Assembly (NCBI GenBank): GCA_049282265.1
Contig: JBAPTR010000275.1
Coordinates: forward strand, 1 to 45,209
DNA length: 45,209 bases
Reading direction: 5' to 3'
Origin: CAYUCJ01 sp049282265
GTDB lineage: Bacteria; Desulfobacterota; DSM-4660; Desulfatiglandales; Desulfatiglandaceae
In this document: positions 24,247 to 31,468 of the stretch, one piece after another
Layout of the letters: every line of letters begins with the position of its first letter
How positions within the stretch are numbered: the first letter of the stretch is position 1
Made by a program: the position numbers and the translations under genes
The notes under the pieces: generated by a model
Database searches by the model: none
What the model was told of the DNA's origin: nothing
Seen by the model: only the letters and a program-made list of their open reading frames with translations

Positions 24247-25437
24247 ATGGCGAAAAAAAAGGTTGTCAAGACTATTCAGGAAATCAATGACAGGATCAGG
24301 ACAGGGAAGGTGGTGGTGGTCACCGCTGATGAAATGGCTGAAATCGTCAAGAGACAGGGCCCCGAAAAGGCGGCCCGGGATATTGATGTCGTCACAACGG
24401 GCACCTTCTCCCCCATGTGTTCTTCAGGTGCCTTCATCAATTTCGGGCATGCAAAACCGGGAATCAAGGCCTCACAGGTCTTGCTCAACGGTGTACCGGC
24501 CTATGCAGGGATCGCTGCAGTGGATATCTATCTGGGCGCCACCGAACCGGCAAAGGACGACCCCCTGAACCGCGTTCATCCCGGACAGTTCAAGTACGGC
24601 GGCGGTCATGTCATCCAGGATCTTCTGCAGGGGAAACGGATCCAGCTTGAGGCCTCCGGTTATGGTACGGATTGCTATCCCAATCGTGAGTTCAAGAAGA
24701 AGGTCACCCTTGCCGACCTGCCTTATGCCAGTCTATTCAACCCGAGGAATGCCTATCAAAACTATAACTGCGCCGTCAATCTGTCCAAAAAGACCATTTA
24801 CACCTACATGGGTGTCCTGAAACCCCATGCCGGAAATGCCAATTATGCCACATCAGGACTCTTGAGCCCGCTCCTGAATGATCCCTATTATCTGACCATG
24901 GGTCTCGGGACAGCCATATTTCTTGGAGGTGCCAGAGGACATATCATAGGACCGGGAACGCAGCACAAACCCCAGGCCAAAAGGGGAAAAAACGGGGTTC
25001 CCCTGAGCCCCGCGGGGACCCTGATGGTCATGGGCGATCTCAAGGCAATGGATCCGAAGTGGGTCGCAGGTGTGAGCCTCCTGGGATACGGCTGTTCCCT
25101 TGCCGTGGGTATTGGTGTGCCGATCCCCATCCTGAACCAAGAGATTGCACGTTTTACCGGCGTATCGGACGAAGAGATCTTCACCCAGATCATTGATTAC
25201 GGCAACGATTATCCCAAAGGGGAAGCACGAAGTCTTGGCCAGGTCAGTTATGCCGAGCTGAAATCCGGGGAAATCCGGTTCAACGGACAGAAAATTCCGA
25301 CAGTCCCCATGACTTCCTATTTACGGTCAAGGGAAATTGCCGTCCTTTTGAAAGGATGGATTGAAAAGGATGCATTCCGGCTTACGGAACCTCAGGACAG
25401 GATGCCGGGAGCAGAGGACTTTTCGGCCTATTCTTGA
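24247..25437 (+). CDS. Homocysteine biosynthesis protein (DUF39, aspartate-semialdehyde sulfurtransferase type)
   Basis: 396-residue COG1900/DUF39 protein. In methanogens and several sulfate reducers this family, with a small ferredoxin-like partner, turns aspartate semialdehyde and sulfide into homocysteine. Conserved segments: TTGTFSPMCSSGAF (Cys58, a candidate sulfur-carrying residue), EASGYGTDCYPNRE (Cys143), HKPQAKRGKNGVPLSPAGTL and LLGYGCSLAVGIGVPIP. There is no C-terminal ferredoxin or CBS domain, so the electron-transfer partner must be elsewhere. GGAGG precedes the ATG. It is the only plus-strand gene here and its end overlaps the convergent S1 gene by 10 bases. Confidence 0.9.
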   Translation: MAKKKVVKTIQEINDRIRTGKVVVVTADEMAEIVKRQGPEKAARDIDVVTTGTFSPMCSSGAFINFGHAKPGIKASQVLLNGVPAYAGIAAVDIYLGATEPAKDDPLNRVHPGQFKYGGGHVIQDLLQGKRIQLEASGYGTDCYPNREFKKKVTLADLPYASLFNPRNAYQNYNCAVNLSKKTIYTYMGVLKPHAGNANYATSGLLSPLLNDPYYLTMGLGTAIFLGGARGHIIGPGTQHKPQAKRGKNGVPLSPAGTLMVMGDLKAMDPKWVAGVSLLGYGCSLAVGIGVPIPILNQEIARFTGVSDEEIFTQIIDYGNDYPKGEARSLGQVSYAELKSGEIRFNGQKIPTVPMTSYLRSREIAVLLKGWIEKDAFRLTEPQDRMPGAEDFSAYS

Positions 25438-26891
25438 TTCGGCTTCTTGCCGTTAAGGGCCTTTTGCAACTTGTCACCCAGTGAACCCATGGTCATGCCT
25501 GTTCCCTCAAAGGCTTGCCAGTCCGCCTCGCCTTCTGAATCACCAGGAACCAGGCTGATCTTCCGTTCCCCGGCGTTGACGGTCTTAATGATGACCTGAA
25601 TGGGATCTCCCTCTTTTAGTTTTCCAATCTCACCGGCTTCCGGAGACCTTTCGAGACTTGATTTCGGGAGCAGGCCGGTGACCCCCGGTTCGAGTGAAAC
25701 AAAATATCCGAAGGCTTCTTTTTTTTCGATTCGCCCCTGAACCATTTGACCCGTCCGGTAACGCTCTTCAACCTTCACCCAGGGATCTCCTTCCACATCC
25801 TTGATGCTGAGCGATATCCTCCTGGATTCGGCGTTGATCTCCTTGATCACAACGCTCACCGGGTCTCCCGAGCTGACCACATCCTCCGGTCTGACGATGC
25901 GTTTCCGGTAACTCATTTCACTGATATGGACCAGTCCCTCGATTCCCGGGGCAATCTCCACAAATACCCCGAATTTCACGCACCGCGTGACTTTCCCGTC
26001 TACGTTCTGGCCCGCGCTGAAGGTTTCTTCAACCGTTTTCCAAGGATCCCCGGTCACCTGCTTCAGGGACAGGGCAATTTTCACCCGCCGTGTCTTTTCC
26101 GCATGCTCCATTCCAATGATCTTGACCGTGACCAGGTCCTGTGGATTGATCACATCAGCGGGTTTTTCCACCCGGGACCAACTGAGTTCCGAGATGTGGA
26201 TCATCCCTTCCACACCCTCTGAAAGGGCCACAAAGGCACCGTATGGCATCAGTCTCGTTACCTGCCCTTCCAGAACGTCACCGATTTTCGTTTGACCGAG
26301 GAAGGCATCCTGGGCCTTTTTCTGCGCTTTCTCCAGGAGGCTCCTTCTCGAAACCACGATATTGCGTCCATTTTCCTCAAACTGGGAGATCAGGAACTCA
26401 TGGGACTGCCCGGTGTAATCCTCAGGGGTCTTGATGTAGACCAGATCCATCTGGCTGATGGGACAAAAAGCCCGTTTTTTCATTATTTCGACATGGAATC
26501 CGCCCTTGCAGGGGCCTGTGACCTTGCCCTCCACGGGGATGCCGTTCTCATAGGCATCTATCAGGAGATCGAGACCGCCGGCACCGGAAATGGCCTTGGA
26601 AAGCCTGATCTCATTACCGTTGTTGGATACCGCGTAGAGTTCCAGGAGATCTCCAACCGCATAAGGGAATTCCCCATTTTCGTCCAGGAGTTCTTCTTTT
26701 TCCACTATCCCGTCGATCTTGGACCCGGTGTCTACGAATACCGCGTCCTGGCTGACAGAAATAATCTCTCCTCTAATCCTATCGCCCACGCAGATATCGT
26801 CTCCCATGCCGGTATCGTAAGCATTGAGAAGATCCGCGAAACTTTCTTCTTCTTCGTTTTGATATTCGCCGTTTTCTTTATCTGACATCAT
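25428..26891 (-). CDS. Multi-S1-domain RNA-binding protein (ribosomal protein S1 homologue)
   Basis: 487 residues containing about five S1 domains: GDRIRGEIISVSQDAVFVDT (from residue 36), GIPVEGKVTGPCKGGFHVEI (115), GDVLEGQVTRLMPYGAFVAL (205), GQNVDGKVTRCVKFGVFVEI (290) and GQMVQGRIEKKEAFGYFVSL (375). An acidic N-terminal tail and a basic end (KALNGKKPNQE) flank them. Canonical RpsA has six domains and about 560 residues, so this may be a shortened S1 or a second paralogue. It could assist translation initiation of mRNAs with weak ribosome sites. Confidence 0.88.
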   Translation of the reverse strand: MMSDKENGEYQNEEEESFADLLNAYDTGMGDDICVGDRIRGEIISVSQDAVFVDTGSKIDGIVEKEELLDENGEFPYAVGDLLELYAVSNNGNEIRLSKAISGAGGLDLLIDAYENGIPVEGKVTGPCKGGFHVEIMKKRAFCPISQMDLVYIKTPEDYTGQSHEFLISQFEENGRNIVVSRRSLLEKAQKKAQDAFLGQTKIGDVLEGQVTRLMPYGAFVALSEGVEGMIHISELSWSRVEKPADVINPQDLVTVKIIGMEHAEKTRRVKIALSLKQVTGDPWKTVEETFSAGQNVDGKVTRCVKFGVFVEIAPGIEGLVHISEMSYRKRIVRPEDVVSSGDPVSVVIKEINAESRRISLSIKDVEGDPWVKVEERYRTGQMVQGRIEKKEAFGYFVSLEPGVTGLLPKSSLERSPEAGEIGKLKEGDPIQVIIKTVNAGERKISLVPGDSEGEADWQAFEGTGMTMGSLGDKLQKALNGKKPNQE

Positions 26892-27022
26892 TTAGTCGCT
26901 CCAAAAATCATAAGATTGATGAAACCCGAAGGGCCCATCCACAGACGCTCGTCCACGGTATCCAAAAAAGAGTCATTTTCGGCGTGGATTGATCGCCCTC
27001 TGCTATGAACGTATACTTTTTT

Positions 27023-27268
27023 TCAGGGGATCATACCCGTTCCAATTCCGGTAAGCAAGCCTGAAATCTCAATGGGGTTGGTGGAGGTACAACTCCTTGT
27101 CAGCAGCGCGTCAAGAGGCTTTTGGATGTGCTGTGCTGTGGGGGCACTGGAAATCCAGGTTGGATATTCAGGCAGGGAAGGCGTGGAGCGCGTAAGTTCA
27201 TAGCCCTTATCACGTAACAGCTCAATAAATAGCGGCCCAAAACGTTTGTCGCTATGAGAATCTGTCAA
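27023..27268 (-). CDS. Hypothetical protein fragment, 81 aa
   Basis: An open frame from a TTG at 27268, whose start lies inside repeat copy C, to a stop at 27023. The sequence (DSHSDKRFGPLFIELLRDKGYELTRS ... LTGIGTGMIP) has the look of real protein: a predicted helix, balanced composition, no low complexity. There is no ribosome site, and its first codons come from repeat C, so I read it as the C-terminal remnant of a gene truncated by the repeat insertion. I do not recognise the family with confidence. It is the only gene-like content of the 582-base gap between the S1 and cyclase genes. Confidence 0.35.
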   Translation of the reverse strand: MTDSHSDKRFGPLFIELLRDKGYELTRSTPSLPEYPTWISSAPTAQHIQKPLDALLTRSCTSTNPIEISGLLTGIGTGMIP

Positions 27269-27447
27269 TCTTTTTCAGACGCTTTCTCAAAGTGCACTTG
27301 GCAAGGTCCTTCCCAATGGACGGATATTTGGGGTTTATGCCACCCAACCTTATGGTATCTCTATTGAATACCCCTGAATCCCAAATATTCGTCCATCTTC
27401 TCCGGGGTGTTTAGAAAGCGTCTGAAAAAGATTGACAGGTTCGGTTG
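27258..27447 (+). repeat. Interspersed inverted-arm repeat, copy C
   Basis: Shortest and most symmetrical copy. Its ends, GAATCTGTCAATCTTTTTCA at 27258 and the complement of GAACCTGTCAATCTTTTTCA at 27442, match over 30 bases with one difference, giving true terminal inverted repeats. The interior carries ATGGACGGATATTTGGGGTT and GAATCCCAAATATTCGTCCA as the inner pairing arms. It lacks the outer flanks present in copies A, B, D and E. Same orientation as B and D. Confidence 0.85.
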
Positions 27448-27473
27448 CCCCTAGATATTGAGCTAATACCTTA

Positions 27474-28913
27474 TCACTCCCTCTCCCGTATTCTGACGAG
27501 ATAATCCACCGTGACGGTATCTTTTGACCCCGGCGCAACCTTGAGGGTGGCGGGGCTGAGGGCCAGCTTCACCTTGAGTGATCCCGATTTTTCGATCTGG
27601 CCCAGGCCCACTTTTTCCGTGTATACGGTGGAGATGCCCTGTAGTATCGTCTTTCCTCCCCTCACCTTGACGTTTCCCGGAGTAACCTTTGCATTGGTCA
27701 GGATGAGGTCATGTCTGAGCCGCCCCGACCAGTCCACCTGTACGGGTAAGAGTTTTTCAGTAGGGACATCCAGTGTGATCTCCACGATCGAGGGTTTCAC
27801 CTTTCGCAGGATCACACCCGGCGGGAGGGCGATATTCTCGGCCGTGATGGTAAAGGAATTCCGCCCAACCACCGCGTTGCTCAGATCCAGCCTGACCTTC
27901 ACCTGCTCGGGTCGAATAGACTTGATAAAGGCCCCCGACCCGCTCAGACCAAGACGAACGGAATTGACGGACGTATCGACGATCTGAGTACCAGGGTCAC
28001 GATTCACATATTCAACCGGCACATCAAAGGCAACCAGGCTTTCCTGCCCGCGTGTAAAACTGAACCAAACCGCTGTAATCAGTGCCAGGGATGCCAGTGA
28101 TGCAATGATCAGTTCACGTCTTTCCTTTTTCCGAACTCCCCACTGTCTTTGCCTGAAACCGACATGCTCCTCCAGTGCCTTGACAAGCCCCTTCCTGCCG
28201 TGGACCGTCAGGACTCCGGATCCCTTTGCCAGGGCGATAGACCCCCTCTCTTCGGACACAACCAGGACAAGGGCATCGGTTATTTCAGACAGACCGGCGG
28301 CGGCCCTGTGACGGGTACCGTAGTAAGTGGGCAGATCGTTTCGACGGGAGAGGGGTAAGACGGCACCGACTTTCTTGATGCGATTGCCCTCGATTATGAC
28401 TGCTCCGTCGTGAACGGGGTTGTCATGCCAGAAAATGGACGTGATCATCTCCCTGGAGACCAGACCATCCCAGCGTATACCGCCCTGGATCATTTCATCC
28501 AGGCTATCCGTGCCCGGAAAGACCAGGATGGCTCCCACCCGCTTCTCTGCCAATTCAAAAACGGTCTCGACAATGGTTTCGATGGGAGTCTTGGTGGTCT
28601 GATAGGGAACGCCCCAGAAAATATTTTTCAGGTTCCTCGCCTGGAGAACCGACCTGATCTCATTCCTGAAAACGACGATAATGATGAACGCGGCGGCCGC
28701 TGTAATGCCCTGGATGGCCCAACTGGTCAGAATGAGTCCAATTGCCACGGCAATTCTCTGGGAAAACCAGAGCAGGGCGATCCACATCAGCACGCGAAAG
28801 ACATGGGTCCCCCGAAAAAGCACATAGAGACGGAAGAGGATGTAGCTGTTCAGGACGATATCAACAAGGTCCTGCCATCGAATGCTGGAGAGAAAGAGGA
28901 AGAGTTTTTCCAA
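27474..28913 (-). CDS. Diadenylate cyclase fused to YbbR domains (CdaA-CdaR fusion)
   Basis: 479 residues. The N-terminus has three membrane helices (residues about 15-85) followed by a DAC domain making c-di-AMP, with catalytic motifs DGA at 169-171 (HDNPVHDGAVII) and RHR at 201-203 (GTRHRAAAG). A fourth membrane helix (about 268-287) leads to an outward-facing region (292-479) with two YbbR-type repeats. In Firmicutes the cyclase (CdaA) and its YbbR regulator (CdaR) are separate neighbouring proteins; here they are one chain. The start is a TTG, 4 bases after the DUF2914 gene's stop, with a weak ribosome site. Confidence 0.93.
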   Translation of the reverse strand: MEKLFLFLSSIRWQDLVDIVLNSYILFRLYVLFRGTHVFRVLMWIALLWFSQRIAVAIGLILTSWAIQGITAAAAFIIIVVFRNEIRSVLQARNLKNIFWGVPYQTTKTPIETIVETVFELAEKRVGAILVFPGTDSLDEMIQGGIRWDGLVSREMITSIFWHDNPVHDGAVIIEGNRIKKVGAVLPLSRRNDLPTYYGTRHRAAAGLSEITDALVLVVSEERGSIALAKGSGVLTVHGRKGLVKALEEHVGFRQRQWGVRKKERRELIIASLASLALITAVWFSFTRGQESLVAFDVPVEYVNRDPGTQIVDTSVNSVRLGLSGSGAFIKSIRPEQVKVRLDLSNAVVGRNSFTITAENIALPPGVILRKVKPSIVEITLDVPTEKLLPVQVDWSGRLRHDLILTNAKVTPGNVKVRGGKTILQGISTVYTEKVGLGQIEKSGSLKVKLALSPATLKVAPGSKDTVTVDYLVRIRERE

Positions 28914-28917
28914 TCGA

Positions 28918-29370
28918 TTAGTCCGTAACGCTGAAACGCAGTATTTTTAAAAGGCGGCCTTTCTGGTCCGTAATCTCCACCCGCCATGGCCCTTGATCGC
29001 GGTCTTTCGGGCGCATACTACTGAAGGTCGTCCACCGCGGCGGCTTCAGGACCAGCTTGGCCGTTGCCTTCAGCACGTCCCGTTGAAACCACTTGTGGAA
29101 GATGGGCATTTCTTCCGGCACCGGATCGAATGATGTGAAGCAGTAAATCTTCTCCAGGTTTTTGGAAAAGACTACCGAACGGTTGATGGGCTTGTTTCCC
29201 TTTAGGTCTTCACAGAGGCCTGCTTCCGTGAGGGTCAGTTTCTTCCCCGTAGAACCGGCGGGAACATTCTCATCCTTCTGGGCAAACGCTCCCGACGAAA
29301 CACCGAACACAAGCCAGCACAACATGCAGGATAACAAGCAGTTTTTTATATACATCACCGGAATCCCCAT
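28918..29370 (-). CDS. Secreted DUF2914-domain protein
   Basis: 150 residues with a signal peptide (CLLSCMLCWLVFGVSSGAFA) and a DUF2914 domain: LTEAGLCEDLKGNKPINRS, the YCFTSFDPVPEE block, then PPRWTTFSSMRP and GPWRVEITDQKGRLL. The domain is usually attached to periplasmic or membrane sensor-like proteins and its function is unknown. It is the gene directly upstream of the c-di-AMP cyclase fusion with a 4-base gap, so the two are probably cotranscribed and may act together at the cell envelope. Start could be the ATG at 29370 or 29355. Confidence 0.8.
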   Translation of the reverse strand: MGIPVMYIKNCLLSCMLCWLVFGVSSGAFAQKDENVPAGSTGKKLTLTEAGLCEDLKGNKPINRSVVFSKNLEKIYCFTSFDPVPEEMPIFHKWFQRDVLKATAKLVLKPPRWTTFSSMRPKDRDQGPWRVEITDQKGRLLKILRFSVTD

Positions 29371-29379
29371 CTGACCTTA

Positions 29380-29648
29380 CAATGAAGTCGCTTTTTCATC
29401 CGGATCTAAGGAAACGGATCTGAGAATCTTTTTCATGTGCTTTCTCATAGTGCACTTGGCAACCCGCTTCTGCATGGACGACTATTTGGGGTTCACTCCT
29501 ATCAAACCCTACGCATTTCTGTGACATACCGTTGAACCCCAAATCGGCATCCATCCCCTCCGGAGTGTTTAGAAAGCATTTGAAAAAGATTGTCAGGTTC
29601 GGATCCTCTTCGTTCCCGATAGATTGCCGCTTGAGGCATAAACCAGCT
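29380..29648 (+). repeat. Interspersed inverted-arm repeat, copy D
   Basis: Matches copy B over most of its length, including GTGTTTAGAAAGCATTTG, the CTCTTCGTTC flank and the terminal GCATAAACCAGCT. The left flank is diverged, retaining only AATGAAGTCG-like sequence. The inner arms ATGGACGACTATTTGGGG and CCCCAAATCGGCATCCAT are complementary. It lies upstream of the DUF2914 gene and 140 bases before another MITE-like element. 29649-29787 holds nothing I can name. Confidence 0.85.
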
Positions 29649-29787
29649 CGAAGTGGACCTTTGTAAACTTATTAAATTAGAATATCACGGTTGAGGATTT
29701 TATCAAAAGATTTTCCGGCTGTTTCTATCATTTCCACCTGAAAATTTTACCTCTTGACAAGGACGGCTTCATATTGTTCAGTAAGGC

Positions 29788-29955
29788 GAGCCAGTTTCAA
29801 AACGCCCCCTTTTGCCCGATCTCTGCGGCAGACGACAATTTTAATCCTCGAAATATCCAACATATTCCTGTGGTTAAAATTTTCGGCTTTCCCCGCTCAA
29901 AGTCCGGGATCTTCGACTTGACCTCGAACAAAATTGAACGTTTTGAAACTGGCTC
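29788..29955. mobile_element. MITE-like element with perfect 17-bp inverted ends
   Basis: GAGCCAGTTTCAAAACG (29788-29804) and its exact complement CGTTTTGAAACTGGCTC (29939-29955) bound 168 bp of noncoding DNA. No transposase is inside, and no clear target duplication was seen. It is unrelated to the five-copy family. It sits 49 bases upstream of the BadF-type activase and may affect that gene's promoter. Confidence 0.65.
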
Positions 29956-30003
29956 AGGCGTTATGAGGTCTGTCTGATACCTTAAGGGGGAGGCGTAACC
30001 ATA

Positions 30004-30786
30004 GTGATCACCGTTGGAATCGATGTCGGCTCCATCACGACCAAAGCGGCGCTGATCCGTGATGGCAAACTGGAAGGCACCGCACTCATAAACAGCGGCT
30101 ATAACGCAAGACAGGCGGGGGAAAAAGTCTTCCGGCTGCTTATGGACGAATGCGGCGTGGAAGAGGGGGCGGTTGACCGCATCGTGGCCACCGGATACGG
30201 CAGGAGCACCGTTGAATTTGCCCAAAAGGCCATCACTGAAATCACCTGCCACGCAGCGGGCGCACACTTCCAGGATCCGCGTGTCCGGTCCGTTATCGAT
30301 ATCGGCGGCCAGGACAGCAAGGCCATTGCCCTTGATCAGGCCGGGCGTGTCCTCGATTTTGCCATGAACGACAAGTGTGCAGCCGGTACAGGCAGATTCC
30401 TGGAGGTCATGGCACGCGCTCTGGAGGTGGACCTGGATGCCTTTGGGGACATGTCTCTGGAGGCGGACGCGCCCGCATCCATCAGCAGCCTCTGTACGGT
30501 CTTCGCGGAATCCGAAGTTATCTCTCTCATATCCCGGGGGGAAAAGCGCGAGAACATCATAGCCGGCATACACGAGTCTATCGGTGCCAGGGTCGTGGCC
30601 ATGGCAAATCGCATCGGCCTGGCCAAACCGCTCATGATGACCGGAGGCGTCGCCAGAAACAGGGGTGTGGTCAAGGCACTCGAAAAAAAGTCAGGCCTGC
30701 CCATTACGGTGTTGAAACTGGCTCAGATCAACGGGGCCATTGGTGCCGCGTTGATCGCCGCAAGCCAGTTGAATCAGGCAGACTGA
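30004..30786 (+). CDS. BadF/BcrA-type ATPase, CoA-dehydratase or reductase activator
   Basis: 260 residues, acetate/sugar-kinase fold. N-terminal ITVGIDVGSITTKAALI and the IDIGGQDSKAI loop bind ATP. Cys125 (NDKCAAGTGRFLE) and Cys164 (SSLCTVFAES) are the two ligands by which a homodimer shares one [4Fe-4S] cluster, as in HgdC of 2-hydroxyglutaryl-CoA dehydratase. Such activators drive single electrons into a dehydratase or benzoyl-CoA-type reductase, but no partner enzyme is in the window. GTG start, with AGGGGGAGG about 12 bases upstream. Its 3' end overlaps the convergent lutC by 59 bases. Confidence 0.93.
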   Translation: MITVGIDVGSITTKAALIRDGKLEGTALINSGYNARQAGEKVFRLLMDECGVEEGAVDRIVATGYGRSTVEFAQKAITEITCHAAGAHFQDPRVRSVIDIGGQDSKAIALDQAGRVLDFAMNDKCAAGTGRFLEVMARALEVDLDAFGDMSLEADAPASISSLCTVFAESEVISLISRGEKRENIIAGIHESIGARVVAMANRIGLAKPLMMTGGVARNRGVVKALEKKSGLPITVLKLAQINGAIGAALIAASQLNQAD

Positions 30787-31468
30787 GGGGATCCATCCCG
30801 ACCACGTGCACGATCCCGGGGCCGTGAACCCCGGAGACCAGTGTCAGTTCGATATCGGCCGTGCGGCTGTGGCCCGTAATAAGGGTGACGGCGCCGGGAA
30901 GGCCGTCGGCTTCATCGCGCCAGTACCGGATCAGACCGGGCAGATCCTCAAGCCTAGCCAGACGCTGGTCGGAAGTCACTATGGCCAGGTGGACCGGAGG
31001 CAGCAGGGAAGTGGTTCGACCCCATCCCGGCCGACTTCTCAGGACGATGGTACCGGACTCCATGACAAAGGCGTCCGCGGCGGTGATTCCCAGATCGGCC
31101 CTTGCCGAGAACCCTCTGCCTTCTTTTTTTCTTGCAGGAATCCCCATTTCAACGCCGCATTCCCTCAGTGACGCGTCTACCTTCAGCTCTTCGAGTAACG
31201 GGTGATCCCAACGTATGGCACGCGAGATTCCATGTTCACGGACAATTTCCGCCAGCACCCGGTGCAGTTCCCGGGGACTGCGTGCCAGATGAAACTTATC
31301 GGAAAGGGCTTCCAATTCCTTCGCGGCTTCATCCCACGGGGTCTCAGGCGGAATCCAGGGCGGTCGCGCCGGGGAACCATCCTTTTTCTCTGGTCCGTCC
31401 TCTCCATGCCACACGCCTGTAGACCTCTTCACATCTGCCAGAATTTGCTTTCGAGCACCCGATCTCAA
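30728..31468 (-). CDS. lutC: LUD-domain protein, lactate utilization protein C
   Basis: About 246 residues; the LUD domain occupies the second half (GITAADAFVMESGTIVLRS, HLAIVTSDQRLARLEDLPG, ADIELTLVSGVHGPG). With LutA and LutB it forms the L-lactate oxidation system of anaerobes and Bacillus. Start placed at TTG 31468, which overlaps the lutB stop as TTGA and has a GGGGGGAG ribosome site; an ATG at 31513 would extend it further into lutB. The last 20 or so residues (LPDSTGLRRSTRHQWPR) run into the end of the opposing activase gene and look unconserved. Confidence 0.88.
   Translation of the reverse strand: MRSGARKQILADVKRSTGVWHGEDGPEKKDGSPARPPWIPPETPWDEAAKELEALSDKFHLARSPRELHRVLAEIVREHGISRAIRWDHPLLEELKVDASLRECGVEMGIPARKKEGRGFSARADLGITAADAFVMESGTIVLRSRPGWGRTTSLLPPVHLAIVTSDQRLARLEDLPGLIRYWRDEADGLPGAVTLITGHSRTADIELTLVSGVHGPGIVHVVGMDPLSLPDSTGLRRSTRHQWPR

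Noticed and set aside
29757..29785. TTGACA before the activase as a promoter
   Set aside because: No acceptable -10 hexamer at 16-18 bases.
29797..30573. 258-codon open frame on the minus strand over the activase gene
   Set aside because: It is the antisense of the BadF-type activase, has no family pattern and no ribosome site, and begins in the MITE-like element.
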